DNA from: Ephemerocybe angulata
Lineage: Eukaryota; Basidiomycota; Agaricomycetes; Agaricales; Psathyrellaceae
Direction: 5' to 3'
Assembly: GCA_013368325.1 (NCBI GenBank)
Contig: JAACJK010000072.1
Location: forward strand, 113,161-177,160
DNA length: 64,000 nt
Numbering within the stretch: the first letter of the stretch is position 1; every line of letters begins with the position of its first letter. Shown piece after piece: positions 61,521 to 64,000 of this stretch. A program made the position numbers and the translations under genes. Under the pieces are notes generated by a model. It was not told the DNA's origin and did no database searches. It saw nothing but the letters and a program-made list of their open reading frames with translations.

Positions 61521-63560
61521 ACCTGTGGTATTAATCAATGCCTCCAGAGCAAACGCAGGCCACATTTCATCGGAAAGTTGCTTCCAGAACCTTTCGTCGG
61601 ATTAACAACTCTTACAGAAGCATTGCATGGGCGGTTTGAGTGGCACAATGTCTCTAGAAACAACGGTTCACTGGCACACTGTTCTGGGGCGGCCAACCCA
61701 CCTGCGGTAATTATCGATGCCTCCAGAGGAATCGCAAGTCACATTTCGTTGGTGGGTTGCTTCCAGAACGTCTCGTTGGGTAACCGCCCCTTACCGAAGC
61801 ATCGCAGGATTGGTTTGGGCCGTGCACTGTCTGCTGAAGCAACGGCCAGGCGGTGTACACTGCAATCATCGACGCCTCCAGAGGAAACACATGTCGCTTT
61901 TCGTCAGCGCATTGCTTCCAGAACGTCTCGTTGGATGACCACCTTTTACTGAAGCAATGCAGAGTTGATTTGGGCGGTGCGATGTCTGTAGAAGCAATGG
62001 AAGGAGGGTCACCACTGGCGCACTGTTCGGAGCGGCGGACCCACCTGCGACAATACCGATGCCTCCAGAACAAACGCAGGTCACATTTCGTCGGTGGGTT
62101 GCTTCCAGAACTCCTCGTCGGGTGACCGCCCCTTACCGAAGCATTGCAGGCCTGGTTTGGGCCGTGCGTTGCGGCCGGGCGGTGCTTTCAGAAGCATCGC
62201 AAGGGTGGTTTGGGTTGTACAATGTCTCTAGGAACAACGGTTAATACCGATGCCTCCAGAGGAAATGCACGTCACATTTCGCCCGTCCTTTGATTCCAGA
62301 AGCTCTCGTTGGATGACCACCGCTTACTGAAACAATGCAGAGGTGGTTTGGGCGGTGCGATGTCTGTAGAAGCAATGGAAGGAGGGTTAACACTGGCGCA
62401 CTGTTTCGGGGGCGGCGGACCCACCTGCGATAATACCGATGCCTCCAAAGGAAATGTAGGTCACATTTCGCCCGTTCTTCGCCTCCAGAAGCACTCGTCG
62501 GACGACCACCGCTTACTGAAGCAATGCAGAGGTGGTTTGGGCGGTGCGATGTCTGTAGAAGCAAGGGACGGGACCTTAATACCGATGCCTCCAGAGGAAA
62601 TGCAGGTCACATTTCGCCCGTCCTTTGCTTCCAGAAGCACTCGTTGGATGACCATCGCTTACTGAACAATGCAGAGGTGGTTTGGGCGGTGCGATGTCTG
62701 TAGAAGCAATGGAAGGAGGATTAACACTGGCGCACTGGTTCGGGGCGGCGGACCCACCTGCGATAATACCGATGCCTCCAGAGGAAATGTAGGTCACATT
62801 TCGCCCGTTCTTCGCCTCCAGAAGCACTCGTCGGACGACCACCGTTTACTGAAGCAATGCAGAGGTGGTTTGGGCGGTGCGATGTCTGTAGAAGCAAGGG
62901 ACGTGACCTTAATACCGATGCCTCCAGAGGAAATGCAGGTCACATTTCGCCCGTCCTTTGCTTCTAGAAGCACTCGTTGGATGACCACCGCTTACTGAAG
63001 TAATGCAGAGGTGATTTGGGCGGTGCATGTCTGTAGAAGGAAAGGACGGGACCTTAATACCGATGCCTCCAGAGGAATGCACCTCACATTTCGCCCGTCC
63101 TTTGATTCCAGAAGCTCTCGGTGGATGACCACCTCTTACTGAAGCAATGAAGAGGTGATTTGGTGGTGCGATGTCTGTAGAAGGAATGGATGGACGTCAA
63201 CCCTGGCGCACTGTTTCGGGGCTCCGGACCCACCTGCGATAATTACCGATGCCTCCAGAGGAAATGTAGGTCACATTTCGATCGTTCTTTGCTTCCAGAA
63301 GCACTCGTTGGATGACCACCGCTTACTGAAGCATTGCAGGACTGGTTTGGGCCGTGCGTTGTCTGTAGAAGGAATGGATGGACGGTCAACACTGGCGCAC
63401 TGTTTCGGGGTGGCGGACCCACCTGCGATAACACCGATGCCTCCACAGGAAATGCAAGTCAGATTTCGCGCGTACCTTGCTTCCAGAAGCACTCGTCGGA
63501 TGACCACCTCCTACTGAAGCAATGCAGAGGTGATTTGGGCGGTGCGATGTCTGCCGATAC
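61521..63560 (+). repeat. Right subterminal tandem array with two unit lengths
   Basis: (G/A)ATGCCTCCAGAG-like words start units at 61537, 61716, 61871 (GACG), 62058, 62249, 62438, 62584, 62771, 62917, 63062, 63248 and 63436. From 62249 the spacings are 189, 146, 187, 146, 145, 186 and 188. Long units contain an extra 42-bp module with CTGGCGCACTGTTTCGGGG and CGGACCCACCTGCGATAAT. Nearly every unit has a TTCCAGAA palindrome. Open frames here are by-products of the repeat. Confidence 0.9.
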
Positions 63561-63956
63561 AATGGTTGCTTTCGGGCAGCGGGACACCTGCAATCATCCA
63601 CCAGAGCCACTCGTGATGCAGGGAACCGACTGGCGAGGTATGCGCGGTGGGAATGGCTGTAGAACCACAGGATGGATAAACACTCGTTACGCAAGAAACA
63701 CATTCTGAAATCTGGGTAATCTCTACACAGACATTGGTGGGCGGACGCACTGCGCTCGATATCCATATTGGAAAAGAAAGGGGTGGACGTAACGGCCAGG
63801 GATAAGGAACTATAAGATCTAAAAGCCTCCTGCCCTCTTTCTCCTCCTCCTAGGCTCTGGATATCCGAGGTGCACTGAGCGGATTGGGATGTTGAAAGAG
63901 CTGTGCCACGCCGTTCAGGCGTGGCACACAGCAGGTTTGATCTAGCGTGGGCATTA
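63561..63956. other. Subterminal unique sequence, right end of transposon
   Basis: No gene is seen. A GC-rich inverted repeat GCCACGCC-GTTCA-GGCGTGGC at 63905-63925 can form a hairpin close to the terminal inverted repeat. Confidence 0.55.
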
Positions 63957-64000
63957 TTTACAGCTTACATAATCATCCTCGCGGGCGAGGATGACCATCA
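63957..64000 (-). repeat. Right terminal inverted repeat of the transposon
   Basis: Read inward from the window edge, TGATGGTCATCCTC, then GAGGATGATTATGTAAG. It is the inverted partner of 45584-45627. The hairpin arms CATCCTC/GAGGATG are intact. The outer border lies at or beyond the window edge. Confidence 0.8.

Larger units (their letters stand above)
45584..64000. mobile_element. Large KDZ-type DNA transposon (at least 18.4 kb)
   Basis: The left end (45584-45627) and the last 44 bases of the window (63957-64000) are inverted copies of each other, with about 40 of 44 positions matching. Each contains the hairpin CATCCTC/GAGGATG followed by ATTATGTAAG. Just inside both ends lie related tandem-repeat arrays (46.0-46.9 kb and 61.5-63.6 kb). 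Between them is a transposase gene of the Kyakuja-Dileera-Zisupton kind plus five further genes. The outer limit and any target-site duplication cannot be read because the window stops at the right end. The subfamily is not assigned. Confidence 0.75.

Noticed and set aside
61521..63560. Many 60-120-codon frames on both strands
   Set aside because: They repeat with the tandem array and change identity with unit length; no start or splice consistency.

Overview
The window comes from a filamentous basidiomycete, most likely an Agaricomycete (mushroom-forming fungus). The signs are dense multi-exon genes with 50-60 bp GT-AG introns, a large family of F-box/leucine-rich proteins, secreted plant-biomass enzymes (a GH10 xylanase and two DUF1996-CBM1 proteins) and a KDZ-type DNA transposon. 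No rRNA, tRNA or CRISPR array was recognised.

Layout. 1-6.9 kb: two tandem F-box genes (the first cut by the window edge), a secreted M43 metalloprotease and a further F-box gene. 7.6-13.6 kb: housekeeping-type genes, SMC6 and a convergent NmrA-like NAD(P)-binding protein. 13.6-15.6 kb: gene-poor, with a clean MITE (long terminal inverted repeats and a 9-bp target-site duplication). 15.6-26.8 kb: a block bounded by two inverted DUF1996-CBM1 genes. It holds two F-box genes, a small acidic-tailed gene of unknown function, and remnants of further copies, one carrying a foldback element. 29-30.7 kb: an acidic, proline-rich single-pass membrane protein. 33.3-34.7 kb: GH10 xylanase. 35.3-42.5 kb: a decayed and an intact copy of the same F-box/partner pair. 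43.2-45.3 kb: an F-box/LRR pseudogene and an unrecognised gene.

45.6 kb to the right edge: one large DNA transposon of at least 18.4 kb. Its hairpin-bearing terminal inverted repeat is readable at 45584 and again, inverted, at the last bases of the window. Related subterminal tandem-repeat arrays lie inside both ends. Between them are a KDZ-type transposase (SWIM-like finger, cysteine cluster, RNase H-like end) and five other genes. Two of those genes show recent in-frame exon duplication.

The main themes are (i) duplication of a divergent gene pair, F-box gene plus partner, into four places, two intact and mirror-imaged and two decayed; (ii) a recurrent stem-loop plus TTAGA-repeat tail beside these copies; and (iii) the large KDZ element. 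Exon boundaries were deduced by eye from splice signals and reading frames, so inner boundaries of multi-exon genes are approximate unless a coordinate is given.
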